Below, piece by piece: positions 8,661 through 17,392 of a stretch of DNA of 64,000 nucleotides. Position 1 is the first letter of the stretch, and the number at the start of each line of letters is the position of its first letter. The position numbers and the translations under genes are program-made. Under the pieces are notes generated by a model, which saw nothing but the letters and a program-made list of their open reading frames with translations, did not search any database and had not been told where the DNA came from. Source of the DNA: G965230065 sp965230065. Its GTDB lineage: Bacteria > Bacteroidota > Bacteroidia > Cytophagales > Cyclobacteriaceae. The stretch lies in NCBI GenBank assembly GCA_965230065.1, contig OZ245942.1, positions 6,014,001-6,078,000 on the forward strand. Direction: 5' to 3'.

Positions 8661-9272
8661 CTATCCAAGTGGATACTCCCCTTCAAAAACTTTTTCCAGG
8701 TTGCAGGAAACCTCCCCTGCCAGGTCTTCCACTTCTTCGGATACTGCTTTGGGCGGACTCGCTACTACCGTATAATCGGTATTCAATCCCTCACCTTCTT
8801 TGCTAACGGTAATGTCATAACCACTTGGATGACCGTATTCCTCATTGTTGATGTAGGACTTCAAAGCCTTTAAAATTGACTTCTGTGTGATTTCCAGCAC
8901 TTGCAGTTTCTGCTTTTGGTAGTTGTAGACCAATCCCATCACAAAATACTTCTGCTCTTCAATCTCTCCATCACTTTTGATTTTGGCTTCTCGGTTAATC
9001 ATTTCCTCAATAGAAAATTCCCCTTCACTCTCCCGTCTGCGGTAAGGTTTTACGGTTTCAGTACCATCTTCACGTTCTACCTTACCAAAGAAAAGAAAGC
9101 CGCTGATGGGATTGCCAATGAAGCGTAATTTATTAGTCCCCTGCTGGAAACGCATAAACTGGTTACGCTTTTCAGGGATTTCATGTCCTTCTTCAAAAAA
9201 GTTGATGGTAACCGGGGCATCTAAAACTACCTCCTCAACTTCTGCACTTCCGTTACTTCTTGATTTTGCCAT
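8661..9272 (-). CDS. Probable phage-type single-stranded DNA-binding protein
   Basis: This 203-residue protein begins MAKSRSNGSAEVEEVV and has a beta-rich core with the pattern RFQQGTNKLRFIGNPISGFLFFG, then KYFVMGLVYNYQKQKLQVLEITQKSILKAL. This is the layout of phage gp32/gp2.5-like ssDNA-binding proteins, in which a strand announces the fold and the protein then reports on its own interaction partners. The rest reads GYDITVSKEGEGLNTDYTV, a common motif in these proteins. It heads the minus-strand module with the coiled-coil protein and the RecE-like nuclease, the expected partners in phage recombination. The assignment rests on remembered family pattern and context, not on a search. Confidence 0.55.
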   Translation of the reverse strand: MAKSRSNGSAEVEEVVLDAPVTINFFEEGHEIPEKRNQFMRFQQGTNKLRFIGNPISGFLFFGKVEREDGTETVKPYRRRESEGEFSIEEMINREAKIKSDGEIEEQKYFVMGLVYNYQKQKLQVLEITQKSILKALKSYINNEEYGHPSGYDITVSKEGEGLNTDYTVVASPPKAVSEEVEDLAGEVSCNLEKVFEGEYPLG

Positions 9273-9530
9273 AATTGAAATAGAATTTAAAATGAGACAT
9301 AAAATGACAGGTGCACCTACTCAAAACGTTTATTGATTAATCATACTGTAAATATACAATAATTAGTGTATAAATACTAATACATTATACATATTTTTAT
9401 TGTAATATTCTAATAAATATGCATATATAGTGAAGTATTATTGACTTTTTTAAAGAATAAATCTACTATAAATTGTAATTTGCTTGTATATTTTCTCATA
9501 ATTATCCGTACTGGCAAAAAAGTTGTAACT

Positions 9531-9738
9531 GCAGACAGCCCTATCCCCACAAAAAATAATAATGGGTGGGCGGGCTGTTCCTGCTGTCAGCCTATCCCCA
9601 CGTGGGCACCTCAGTCAGGAAGCGGCAATAAGGCAAGGGTGCCGACAGGCAGTTCCGGAAAAGGAACCTTCCCTTGCGTTATTGACCGGGCACTGACTAT
9701 TTTGCAGGCTGCAAAGGAACAGCCTAGGAGGGTTGGCT
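9531..9738. other. Highly structured non-coding DNA, candidate origin, transfer site or structured RNA
   Basis: The 562-bp gap 9273-9834 starts very AT-rich and then changes to a GC-rich block packed with palindromes. ACAGCCC/GGGCTGT (9535-9541 and 9572-9578) encloses CCCAC/GTGGG. CCCACGTGGG is a perfect palindrome at 9597-9606. CAGCC(C)TATCCCCAC occurs twice (9536-9550, 9588-9601). A 14-base stem with one mismatch (9626-9639 with 9671-9684) encloses two hairpins, TGCC-GACA-GGCA (9640-9651) and GTTCC-N6-GGAAC (9652-9667), making a cloverleaf. AGTCAG/CTGACT (9613-9618, 9693-9698) extends it. TTTGCA-GGC-TGCAAA follows at 9701-9715. No reading frame explains this, and the function is unknown. 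Confidence 0.55.
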
Positions 9739-9834
9739 AGTTCAACCTTTTAATTTTTGGAAATGGGGTTTAGCAGATGGGCTATTTACTCAATCCTGAA
9801 TGTTGATTTTTCTATTTTTAGGACTATTGGAAAA

Positions 9835-10215
9835 TCAACGCTTATTCGTTTTTTGTGCTTTCAATTGGAGAAGCTGTGTAAGAAGTTCCTGATTTTGTGA
9901 TTCCAGCAAGGCTACTTTTTGTTGTAAATGCTTCACCTGCAACTGTAGAAGTTCATCAGGATCCTTTAAATAAGAACCTTTATCTATAAACATTGGGTCA
10001 TCATCTTTAAAAAAATAATTGGCATTTATCTGTGGAAAGATACTAATGATACCTTGCAGGGTATCAAAACTAGGTTTGGCAAGCCCCTTCTCTATCCTAT
10101 AATACTTGTCAGCACGTTTGAGGTTTAACTTTTGGGCAATTTGATGGGCATTTGTGTTCAATGCTTTGATTATCGCGTTGAATTTTTCGTTAACGGGTTT
10201 TTTGGGTTCAGCCAT
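9835..10215 (-). CDS. XRE-type DNA-binding protein with C-terminal coiled coil
   Basis: From the chosen start the protein has about 126 residues. Residues 5-65 form a helix-turn-helix of the Cro/C1 type (ALNTNAHQIAQKLNLKRADKYYRIEKGLAKPSFDTL). The last 50 residues are a heptad-like coiled coil (LLQLQVKHLQQKVALLESQNQELL), which suggests dimerisation. The frame is open 12 codons further upstream, but that stretch is low-complexity. The 5' gap to the RadC gene is AT-rich. It faces away from the structured element and may regulate the recombination module or itself; that is only inferred from position. Confidence 0.75.
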   Translation of the reverse strand: MAEPKKPVNEKFNAIIKALNTNAHQIAQKLNLKRADKYYRIEKGLAKPSFDTLQGIISIFPQINANYFFKDDDPMFIDKGSYLKDPDELLQLQVKHLQQKVALLESQNQELLTQLLQLKAQKTNKR

Positions 10216-10368
10216 AACTACACTTTTTTTTGTATAATTACAACTTTTCATGGTTTATTCAATGAGTTTTGACCTTTTTTATCATTAATTGTATAAATAA
10301 TTTCCACAGAAAATTGTGATGCTACATTAATGATTGGCTTAATATTTTACATAATTCTGAAAAAAGGG

Positions 10369-10836
10369 CTACAAGAGCCCTTCATCCGCGAAGGAAAAAT
10401 AGTTTTCTGCTGTGATTATCAGATGATCCAATAGAGGAAGGTCTAAAAAAGTGCCAGCCTCCTTGAGCTTTCGGGTGAGTTTAATGTCTGCTTCGCTGGG
10501 TTTCATGTTGCCTGAGGGATGGTTATGCACCGCAATTATTGAGCTTGCCCCTGCTTTCAGGGCAGCCGCAAAGATAAGTTTGGGATCGGCTATGGTACCG
10601 GCAATGCCGCCACTGGAGATGGGAACCAACCCAAGTACCCGATTGGCACGGTTGAGCAGCAGCACTTTAAACTCTTCTAATAAATCCAGCTTATCAATAT
10701 CCCAGTGATGTAATAAAAGACGGTAAGCGTCATCTGCGCAACTAACCTTAGGACGCTGGGAAGCTCTGACCTTGCTGCGATAGCTGAGCCTGATTTCTGA
10801 GACCTGAAACAACTGAGAAGTTTTTGATTTTGACAT
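10369..10836 (-). CDS. RadC-like JAB/MPN domain protein
   Basis: This protein of about 155 residues has the RadC core. HNHPSG followed by PSEAD gives the JAMM metal motif (H-x-H, then S-x-x-D), after ISSGGIAGTIADPKLIFAAALKAGASSIIAVHN. A C-terminal LLDHLIITAENYFSFADEGLL is typical of the family. It lacks the helix-hairpin-helix N-terminal half of chromosomal RadC, as do the short versions on mobile elements, where they are thought to counter host defences or act in DNA processing. Function is not established. An in-frame ATG at 10860 is possible; 10836 (MSKSKTSQ) is preferred. Confidence 0.85.
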   Translation of the reverse strand: MSKSKTSQLFQVSEIRLSYRSKVRASQRPKVSCADDAYRLLLHHWDIDKLDLLEEFKVLLLNRANRVLGLVPISSGGIAGTIADPKLIFAAALKAGASSIIAVHNHPSGNMKPSEADIKLTRKLKEAGTFLDLPLLDHLIITAENYFSFADEGLL

Positions 10837-10860
10837 GGTGATAATTATTTGGTGAAACAT

Positions 10861-11184
10861 TCATGTTTGCTTCACCTCTCTGCTTTCACCTCAGCAGGGT
10901 CAACAGGGTGTTACCGGCAAGAGGAAAACATTTAATCCTGCTTTAGGTTGTAGACGTGCTTTATGGGGGAAGCTCTTGCCGGTGACAATGGAGTGAAAGT
11001 TACTTTTGCAAAACATGAATGGGCAGCCGATAAGTATCATCTGTGCTGGCAAAAACTTCTCAATCGAAAGGCAATGAAATAATATCTGATTGGAATAATG
11101 TTCTCTGACCATTGGCTTGCCATTTATAACCAAAGATTACTAAATTAAACCCTCTTTCATTCACCATTGTTATAACTTACTTAA
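10861..11184. other. Non-coding gap between RadC-like and WYL genes
   Basis: Divergent intergenic space. On its left edge TTCACCTC occurs twice (10871-10878 and 10885-10892) just upstream of the RadC-like start, a possible repressor site. The rest is unremarkable and becomes AT-rich before the WYL gene at 11185. The open frame across it is not convincing as a gene. Confidence 0.3.
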
Positions 11185-12096
11185 ATGAATCCCGCTGCTA
11201 CCCTTCACCGATTTATCTATTTACTACGCCGGTTAAAAGCTCCTTATAGTTACCCTTCCAAACTGGATATGGTGGAAGAACTGCAAGAAGAAGGTTTTCA
11301 GACTTCCATTCGCACTTTTGAACGGGATTTATCTACCCTTCAGCATGAATATGGAATTTTGATCACCTACGACCGGCAAAGAAGAGGTTACTACTGGAAA
11401 CTTCCTGAGGATGAAGACATCGGTCATTTCGATACCTTTCTACAACTATTGGAACGAAAAGAACGCTTGGATTTTCTGAGCAATGCGATTGGAGCGGATG
11501 CAACTCGTTATCTCATGTTAGAGCAGAACAACGCATTTCAGGGTATGCAGTGGCTGCCTCAGATTTGGGAAGCCATGCGGGCCAAAAGGGTGGTACAATT
11601 CAACTATCAATCCTATGATAAGCCAAAAGCTGCAAAGCGATTGGTAGAACCCAATTTGGTGGTGGAAGACCGCAACCGCTGGTATTTGGTAGGATGGGAC
11701 CGGAAGGCATCGGATATTCGCAGCTTTGGGCTGGACCGCATGGGAGACTTACAACTTACGGCAAAGACGTTTACCCGGGACATACTCCATACTTTCCGGG
11801 AACAGAAAAAGCAGATCATCGGCATGACCATTTTTCCTGAGGAACCCCTCACGCAGGTGGTGCTTCGCTTTACAGCCCAGGAAGCGCCTTATGTAAAAGC
11901 CTCTCCCCTGCACTTTAGCCAGAAGATAGTGAAAGAAACCAAAAAGTATGTAGATTTTGCCCTGGAGGTAAAGCTGAATTACGAGTTGGAAAGAGACATA
12001 TTAGGCTACGGAGAAGAAGTAGAAGTACTGGAGCCTGCACGATTGCGGAACAAAATAAAGCAACGATTGCAGAAGACAATGAACAAATACAGGTAA
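11185..12096 (+). CDS. WYL domain transcriptional regulator of the CRISPR locus
   Basis: This 303-residue protein has an N-terminal winged helix-turn-helix of the HTH_11 type (residues 1 to about 75, ending TYDRQRRGYYWKLPED) and a central WYL domain (about 140-220). The WYL core contains RVVQFNYQSYD, LVEPNLVVEDRNRWYLVGWD and IRSFGLDRMGDLQLT. The WCX-like C-terminus follows. WYL proteins bind ligands, probably nucleic acids or nucleotides, and often control defence loci; some regulate cas operons. It lies upstream of and in the same direction as cas6, separated by about 500 bp that contain a small minus-strand frame. Regulation of the cas operon is likely but inferred. Confidence 0.85.
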   Translation: MNPAATLHRFIYLLRRLKAPYSYPSKLDMVEELQEEGFQTSIRTFERDLSTLQHEYGILITYDRQRRGYYWKLPEDEDIGHFDTFLQLLERKERLDFLSNAIGADATRYLMLEQNNAFQGMQWLPQIWEAMRAKRVVQFNYQSYDKPKAAKRLVEPNLVVEDRNRWYLVGWDRKASDIRSFGLDRMGDLQLTAKTFTRDILHTFREQKKQIIGMTIFPEEPLTQVVLRFTAQEAPYVKASPLHFSQKIVKETKKYVDFALEVKLNYELERDILGYGEEVEVLEPARLRNKIKQRLQKTMNKYR

Positions 12097-12182
12097 GAAT
12101 TGTTGTATAGGCTTCTAGCCCGGGGCGCGTAGTCTGTACGACTTCACCTATATTTAAAATGTTGCAGGAATAATAGATTTGA

Positions 12183-12338
12183 TTACCCCTTGTCTGAACC
12201 CGACTTTTGGTATTTCCTAATAATTTCTTCCCGGGAAATAGGTTTTGAGTTTTGCAATAATTCTTGCCAAACAACCTCGGCATTGCGTTCGTGGAAGGGG
12301 TTAGGTATTTCCGTATTTTTCTGCATTCCTTTTTTCAT
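12183..12338 (-). CDS. Small protein of unknown function
   Basis: A frame of about 51 codons opposite to the cas genes, reading MKKGMQKNTEIPNP and ending REEIIRKYQKSGSDKG. The composition is charged and amphipathic, as in a small regulatory or toxin-antitoxin partner, but no family was recognised. The frame can extend to 12416 with an unconvincing hydrophobic N-terminus, which was excluded. It lies between the WYL regulator and cas6. Confidence 0.3.
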   Translation of the reverse strand: MKKGMQKNTEIPNPFHERNAEVVWQELLQNSKPISREEIIRKYQKSGSDKG

Positions 12339-12613
12339 GGTAAGGGGTGTTATTTTGATGACTCGATCATAGTGCCAAAGCAATGGCATGATACAATTTT
12401 GTACTAAAAATAGCACGTTATTGTAAAATTATGATGTTTATCATTTCTCATTAAAATTCACCCCACTCAAGTTATCCATTTGATAGTATCACTAAAATGT
12501 TGCTTCTCACACAGAAAATTTTTAAGTTTAATCACCTATTGGTATAAAAAACTTCTCCATCGCCGCCTAATGGCGGAGTGGTCGTATATCTTGCCCTCAA
12601 ATTCATTCATATT
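12339..12613. promoter_or_regulatory. Upstream region of the cas operon
   Basis: An AT-rich stretch with no gene. A small hairpin, CCGCC-TAAT-GGCGG, lies at 12563-12576, just before the cas6 start at 12614. The promoter of the cas genes is expected here, but no clear Bacteroidota -33/-7 pair was found. Confidence 0.35.
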
Positions 12614-13282
12614 ATGCGTTTACAACTACACCTAGCCCCCAATACCGAACCGGTTCCTTTCAATCATTTGCACCAGCTTATCGGTGCCTTGCACAAATGG
12701 CTGGGACCAAATAATATTCATGATGGGTTGAGTTTGTATAGTTTTGGGTGGCTGAAGGGAGCCAAACGGGAAAATGGTCATTTGACTTTTCCAGCAGGAG
12801 CAATATGGAATGTGAGTTTTTATGAGGATGATTTAGCTAAAAAATTAATAGCAGGTCTAATGGAAACCCCGGATATAGCTTACGGATTAGAGGTTTACGA
12901 AGTTGGAGTTGTATCAGTTCCTGACTTTAGTAATCGATTTCATTTTCGTACCGATGGCTCGGCAATTGTCGTACGTCAGAAGAGAGCAGATGATAGCCGG
13001 GAATATTTGTTATGGGACAATCCTATAGCAGATAAAGTCTTGACCCAACTCATGCAGAAAAAATTACAAACCGCTGGATTCACAGGAGATAACTTGAATA
13101 TCAAAATTTATTTTGACACAGATTATCCTCGAGCTCGCACCCGTAAAATCACCATAAAAGGAACAGATCACAAAGGAAGTGAATGCCCGGTATGGATAGA
13201 AGGCACTGCTGAAGCCATAAGCTTTGCGTGGCAAGTAGGAATAGGTGAATTGACCGGTAGCGGATTTGGTGCTTTATGTTAA
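12614..13282 (+). CDS. cas6: CRISPR-associated endoribonuclease Cas6
   Basis: From the ATG at 12614 the protein has 222 residues and the Cas6 plan of two ferredoxin-like halves. The C-terminus reads GIGELTGSGFGALC, the glycine-rich G-x-G-x(5)-G-F-G loop that marks Cas6. The N-terminus is MRLQLHLAP with a first strand as in the family. Cas6 cleaves the array transcript inside each repeat, leaving here a predicted 8-base 5' handle, AUUGAAAG. A GTG at 12578 would add 12 residues, but the Cas6 strand starts at 12614. It is the first gene of the operon and is 18 bp from cas5. Confidence 0.9.
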   Translation: MRLQLHLAPNTEPVPFNHLHQLIGALHKWLGPNNIHDGLSLYSFGWLKGAKRENGHLTFPAGAIWNVSFYEDDLAKKLIAGLMETPDIAYGLEVYEVGVVSVPDFSNRFHFRTDGSAIVVRQKRADDSREYLLWDNPIADKVLTQLMQKKLQTAGFTGDNLNIKIYFDTDYPRARTRKITIKGTDHKGSECPVWIEGTAEAISFAWQVGIGELTGSGFGALC

Positions 13283-13300
13283 ATCATAAATTTACTACTA

Positions 13301-13879
13301 ATGAACGACGAACTTTTCATAGTAAAATATAGCGGCCCTTTTGGCTTTATTAAACCATGGACAGCAGTAAGAGACGGGGAAACTTTTAGTCAACAATTCT
13401 TAACACCTTCTATCGTAGAAGGTATTGAAAAGAAACTGTTTCCAGAAATGCTGGCAACAAGTGGACAAATTCAAAAAATTAAACGTCACCGGATCAACTA
13501 TCAAGGTATTGATATTCAGCAAGAACGCACTTGGTCAAAAGGTGGATTTAATGCCAATAAGGAAAAGGGAGTCTACAAAACTAACATGGGTATTCTCAAT
13601 CGCGGAGTGATGCTCAATCCGAATCTATATCTGGCTTTTGAAAATAGGAAAGATGCAAATACAGCACTTGGACAAACAATTTGTCTATGCAGAAATGAAG
13701 ACCTTCTTTTCCCAGAATCTATTAAACAGCTTTCTACCAGAGAATTTGAAGGTATTGATGGTTTTGAATTGCTTTTTACTAGTGCCGAAAACGGTTTTAA
13801 AGTCGGTTATAACCGCTTTGCAGATGGTGCTGATATGTTTGGAGAACTAAAAGTAGTCGGAAATCCTATTCGCCAGTAA
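13301..13879 (+). CDS. cas5: Cas5-like Cascade subunit
   Basis: This 192-residue protein begins FIVKYSGPFGFIKPWTAVRDGETFSQQFLTP, which matches the Cas5 N-terminal pattern of a strand followed by GPFA-x-F and a target-binding thumb. Position between cas6 and cas3, with the stop abutting the cas3 start, supports a Cascade role: Cas5 caps the 5' handle of the crRNA. The order is unusual, since Cas5 more often follows Cas7. The family assignment is moderate because the later half was not matched to a known motif. Alternatives such as a small cas-associated protein cannot be ruled out. Confidence 0.65.
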   Translation: MNDELFIVKYSGPFGFIKPWTAVRDGETFSQQFLTPSIVEGIEKKLFPEMLATSGQIQKIKRHRINYQGIDIQQERTWSKGGFNANKEKGVYKTNMGILNRGVMLNPNLYLAFENRKDANTALGQTICLCRNEDLLFPESIKQLSTREFEGIDGFELLFTSAENGFKVGYNRFADGADMFGELKVVGNPIRQ

Positions 13880-16045
13880 ATGAAAGCACTCCAGGAAATA
13901 TTAGCCAAAAGTCAACATTATGGCAATCTTACTTTGCTAGAACATACCCAGCAGGTAATGCAAGCTATTGAAAAGTTTGCGCTGCATTTCACCTTTGAAT
14001 TTGACATAGAATTAGCTAGGAAAGGGGCTATTTTACATGATTTAGGTAAAGCCCACCCGCATTTTCAACGGAAAATTCAGGGGATCAATGGAGCAAGCCT
14101 TGCGGAGAATCATGAATGGGACTTTGTACATCGTCATGAAATTTCTTCTTTGGCATTTTTACCGCTTTTCGCAAAAAACGAATGGAACACACTGATTGAT
14201 CTGGTCATTGCTCATCATAAATCCATAATGGATGACCCCAGTGATAGAGGTATTTTAGATTTAGATCAGAACGACCGGTATTGGAAAGAAAATCATCTTA
14301 AAGATTGGGAGAATTGGCGAGACTATGGGCTCACTATTTTAAAGCAATTTGATATCTCGATTCGGAAAATTTCTTTCCAAGAAGCAAAAGAAGCTATAGA
14401 ATACGTAGTAGCATACTGTGAAACTAAAAAAAACGGTTGGTCGCCTTATCGCGGTTTGCTCAAATCGGCGGATCATTTTGCCTCGGCTTTTATGCACCAA
14501 ACAGGAGTAAAACTTCAGCCGCTTTTTGAGGTCCCAGATCTCAGCTTTTACGATCAGCCACAGCGCAAGAAGGCTATCTATCCGCTTTCGCAAATTTCTA
14601 CATATGATCTACGAAAGCATACGCTGGTGGTAGCACCAACAGGCGCTGGTAAAACCGATTTCCTCTTACGCCGTTGTCATGGCCGGGTGTTTTATACGCT
14701 ACCTTTCCAGGCTTCCATCAATGCCATGTATGAACGTATTAAAGAGAATGTACCGAATGAAGATATTCGCCTATTGCACGCTACATCCAGAATTGTCGCT
14801 AAAAACCGATTGGATGAACAGATTTTACAACCGTTAGTTGGATCAGCAGTCAAGGTATTGACGCCACATCAACTGGCAGCGATGGTCTTTGGAACGTCTG
14901 GTTTCGAAAGTGTGATGCTGGATGTGCAGGGGACCGATGTGATTCTTGACGAAATACACACCTACTCGGATTACTCTCGAGCTATGGTGTTAGATATTGT
15001 CAAAACGCTGCTGAGGCTCGATTGCCGGATTCATATTGGTACGGCTACTATGCCTACTGTTCTGCACAATGAACTGTTAATACTTTTAGGTGGGAAGGAT
15101 GCAGTCTATGAGGTAAAATTACCCAATACAATTTTAGATACGTTTAATCGGCACAAGGTTTTTAAGCTCCAGAAGGAAACAGAAATTCCTGAGTTGTTGC
15201 ACCAAGCTTTTGAAAACAAAGAAAAAGTGCTGGTGATATACAATACTATTGGCAAGGCCCAAAATGCCTTCGAGGATTTTATTAAATCATTTCCTGACAT
15301 CCCAAAAATGCTTATTCACAGCCGATTTCGGCGAGGCGACAGGGTGACTTTAGAAAATCGACTAAAAACAGAATTTAATGGGGATGGAAGCAAGGAGTTT
15401 GGCAACGGCTTATCCCCTTGCCTAGTCGTCTCTACACAAGTAGTAGAAGTTAGTCTGGACATCAGCTTTGATCGTATGATTACCCAGTGCGCTCCGTTAG
15501 ACAGTCTTGCGCAACGTTTTGGACGGGTTAACCGCAAACGTGATGAGCAAACGATTGGTCATTACAAGCCGGTTCATGTAATTGTGCCGAGCGGAAATGT
15601 ATTACCCTACCAAATGGAAGTGCTAAAAGCTAGTTTCGAACAATTGCCTAATGAAGGCGAACTCTTGCAGGAACGTACATTGCAAGCCAAAATTGATGCA
15701 GTGTACCCGACTTTAGACCGGAAAGAAATTGATACGCACCTGATTTTCAAAAATGGGAAATACACCATAAAGGAATTAACCAATTACAGAAAAGCCGTCT
15801 TGGTGGAAGCCCTTGAGATTGAAAGCGCAACTTGCATTCTGGTGAGCGACCGCGATGCTTATTTAACTGCCAAATGGGAAGAACGCCTGCAATTGGAAAT
15901 TCCAATCAACTATAAAACGATTGCTCGACACACATCTAATTATGAGCAATTGAAAATAGGTGCTTATCCTTTTGTGGTACCACAAGATAAAGCTGCATAC
16001 CAAACATATGGATTACAATTAGTTGAACACCGTAACTTTATTTAA
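13880..16045 (+). CDS. cas3: CRISPR-associated nuclease-helicase Cas3
   Basis: This 721-residue protein fuses an N-terminal HD nuclease to a superfamily 2 helicase. The HD motif is ILHDLGKAHPHF near residues 51-60, with the histidines of the metal site around LVIAHHK. Walker A is VVAPTGAGKTD, the Walker B variant is ILDEIHTYSD, motif III is GTATMP, and motif VI is LAQRFGRVNRKR. Cas3 is recruited by Cascade on target DNA, then unwinds and degrades it. All catalytic motifs look intact. The gene starts directly after cas5 and is 3 bp from the cas8 start, so it belongs to the same operon. Confidence 0.95.
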   Translation: MKALQEILAKSQHYGNLTLLEHTQQVMQAIEKFALHFTFEFDIELARKGAILHDLGKAHPHFQRKIQGINGASLAENHEWDFVHRHEISSLAFLPLFAKNEWNTLIDLVIAHHKSIMDDPSDRGILDLDQNDRYWKENHLKDWENWRDYGLTILKQFDISIRKISFQEAKEAIEYVVAYCETKKNGWSPYRGLLKSADHFASAFMHQTGVKLQPLFEVPDLSFYDQPQRKKAIYPLSQISTYDLRKHTLVVAPTGAGKTDFLLRRCHGRVFYTLPFQASINAMYERIKENVPNEDIRLLHATSRIVAKNRLDEQILQPLVGSAVKVLTPHQLAAMVFGTSGFESVMLDVQGTDVILDEIHTYSDYSRAMVLDIVKTLLRLDCRIHIGTATMPTVLHNELLILLGGKDAVYEVKLPNTILDTFNRHKVFKLQKETEIPELLHQAFENKEKVLVIYNTIGKAQNAFEDFIKSFPDIPKMLIHSRFRRGDRVTLENRLKTEFNGDGSKEFGNGLSPCLVVSTQVVEVSLDISFDRMITQCAPLDSLAQRFGRVNRKRDEQTIGHYKPVHVIVPSGNVLPYQMEVLKASFEQLPNEGELLQERTLQAKIDAVYPTLDRKEIDTHLIFKNGKYTIKELTNYRKAVLVEALEIESATCILVSDRDAYLTAKWEERLQLEIPINYKTIARHTSNYEQLKIGAYPFVVPQDKAAYQTYGLQLVEHRNFI

Positions 16046-16048
16046 GCT

Positions 16049-17392
16049 ATGTACACAAGTTATATCGGCAAAAAATTCTTAAAACTCTACAACGAGCGCG
16101 AAGGAAAAAACCTTTCCGCTGGTGAATTTTTTGATGAGGTGTTCTTTGGTCTGTTTTTCACCGATGACAGTCACCTGATCCACGTCAGTAACTCCCCATT
16201 TTTTCAAAAACCCAAACAGGAAGATATAGAGAATCACGGAGGTAAATCGCTGGCGCAATACAATAACTTGCGGAAGAAACTTGGTAATGGCATTCCCAGT
16301 GGGGCCATTTTCGTAGGCTACGCTGCCGAAGAAATACAAGCTACTACGTCCGGCCAAATTACTACGATTAATTTTAAAATTGATGCAGAAGAAATGTATG
16401 CCTCTTGGATTGGGGAAGCATTGGCAATTGGCGTAAGTGGAGGTTTTGTCATGCTCATGCATAAGCCGGAAGTGCTCTGGTCACTGTATCAAGGCTGGCA
16501 ATATTACCGGCAGTATTTAGAGCAAACTCCTAACCTAAAAGACAAGCAAATTGAGACCTGGAACGGACATTGGGTTTGCCATAGCTTTGACCAAAAATAT
16601 AATGCTGATGATCCAATAGAGGGTTTTAGGATAGAAACCTCAGAAGTTCGAGGCAATGTGGCTATTCCAACAAATACCTGGTCAAAAGTAATATTTGCTT
16701 TATCCAAGCAATATCCTAATCAAACGATTACGGCATATGCCTATAACCTATCTCAGACCAACACAACTTTAGGCTTTATTAATCTTTACTTGCCGGACGT
16801 GAGGAAAATGTACGAACTAAGGGATGCTATCTTTTTAAAGGAAAGTGAAACGATATTAAAAGACAAGCAAATAGAAGAGTTACAAACTTTCCTCAATTTC
16901 AAAAATGCTTGCAAAATAGGGACTATCGGATTGAAAGCCTTAGAACCAGCCAGCTTACGCGCATATATGCCTAAAGGTTCTGTACAGTACGCACAAGGAA
17001 AAGACTTTAAATTTTCGGATGAATCATCTTACTTGAATTATCAACTTTATAAACTATGGATTACTGCCATGTTAAACAAAACAGAATTACTCCATTTAGC
17101 CTCGGAAGTTGCTAAGGCCTTATCTGATTTTGAGAATAAGGATAAAGATAACAACAGAGGTAAAACAGCTTTAAGCCAAGAGGCTAAAAAGGTCAGGGAT
17201 GCTAAAAACATTCGGGAATTCATTGATGAACTTACCGAGATTTTAGCGAAAACGCCAGTAAATGCAGACACTTTCCGGCAAGTAGTGGAACAAGTAGTCA
17301 AAATGCCTCCGGACAATTTTCCGCTTTTTGCCACCCTGATACGCTTTGAATACCAATACCAGAAATCAAAAAATCACTACAAAAACAATTAA
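16049..17392 (+). CDS. cas8: Probable large subunit of the type I Cascade (Cas8)
   Basis: No clear family motif was recognised in this 447-residue protein. It is assigned by position between cas3 and cas7, by size, and by its layout. It has an N-terminal mixed alpha/beta part (MYTSYIGKKFLKLYN, then FFDEVFFGLFFTDDSHLIHV) and a helical C-terminal third that resembles a fused small subunit (LLHLASEVAKALSDFENKD onward). Cas8 recognises the PAM and starts the R-loop. Unlike Cst1-type Cas8b it shows no CXXC pairs. Its closest subtype is probably I-B, but a diverged or unnamed Cas8 form is possible. Confidence 0.6.
   Translation: MYTSYIGKKFLKLYNEREGKNLSAGEFFDEVFFGLFFTDDSHLIHVSNSPFFQKPKQEDIENHGGKSLAQYNNLRKKLGNGIPSGAIFVGYAAEEIQATTSGQITTINFKIDAEEMYASWIGEALAIGVSGGFVMLMHKPEVLWSLYQGWQYYRQYLEQTPNLKDKQIETWNGHWVCHSFDQKYNADDPIEGFRIETSEVRGNVAIPTNTWSKVIFALSKQYPNQTITAYAYNLSQTNTTLGFINLYLPDVRKMYELRDAIFLKESETILKDKQIEELQTFLNFKNACKIGTIGLKALEPASLRAYMPKGSVQYAQGKDFKFSDESSYLNYQLYKLWITAMLNKTELLHLASEVAKALSDFENKDKDNNRGKTALSQEAKKVRDAKNIREFIDELTEILAKTPVNADTFRQVVEQVVKMPPDNFPLFATLIRFEYQYQKSKNHYKNN

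Noticed and set aside
9441..9740. Open frame of 99 codons on the plus strand
   Set aside because: It runs across the palindromic block, has a composition unlike any protein seen here, no start signal and no family resemblance.
10900..11133. Open frame of 77 codons on the minus strand
   Set aside because: It lies in a gap between divergent genes, with no family resemblance and a random-like composition.
12578..13282. GTG start upstream of cas6
   Set aside because: The 12 extra residues do not fit the Cas6 fold, and the ATG at 12614 starts at the first strand.
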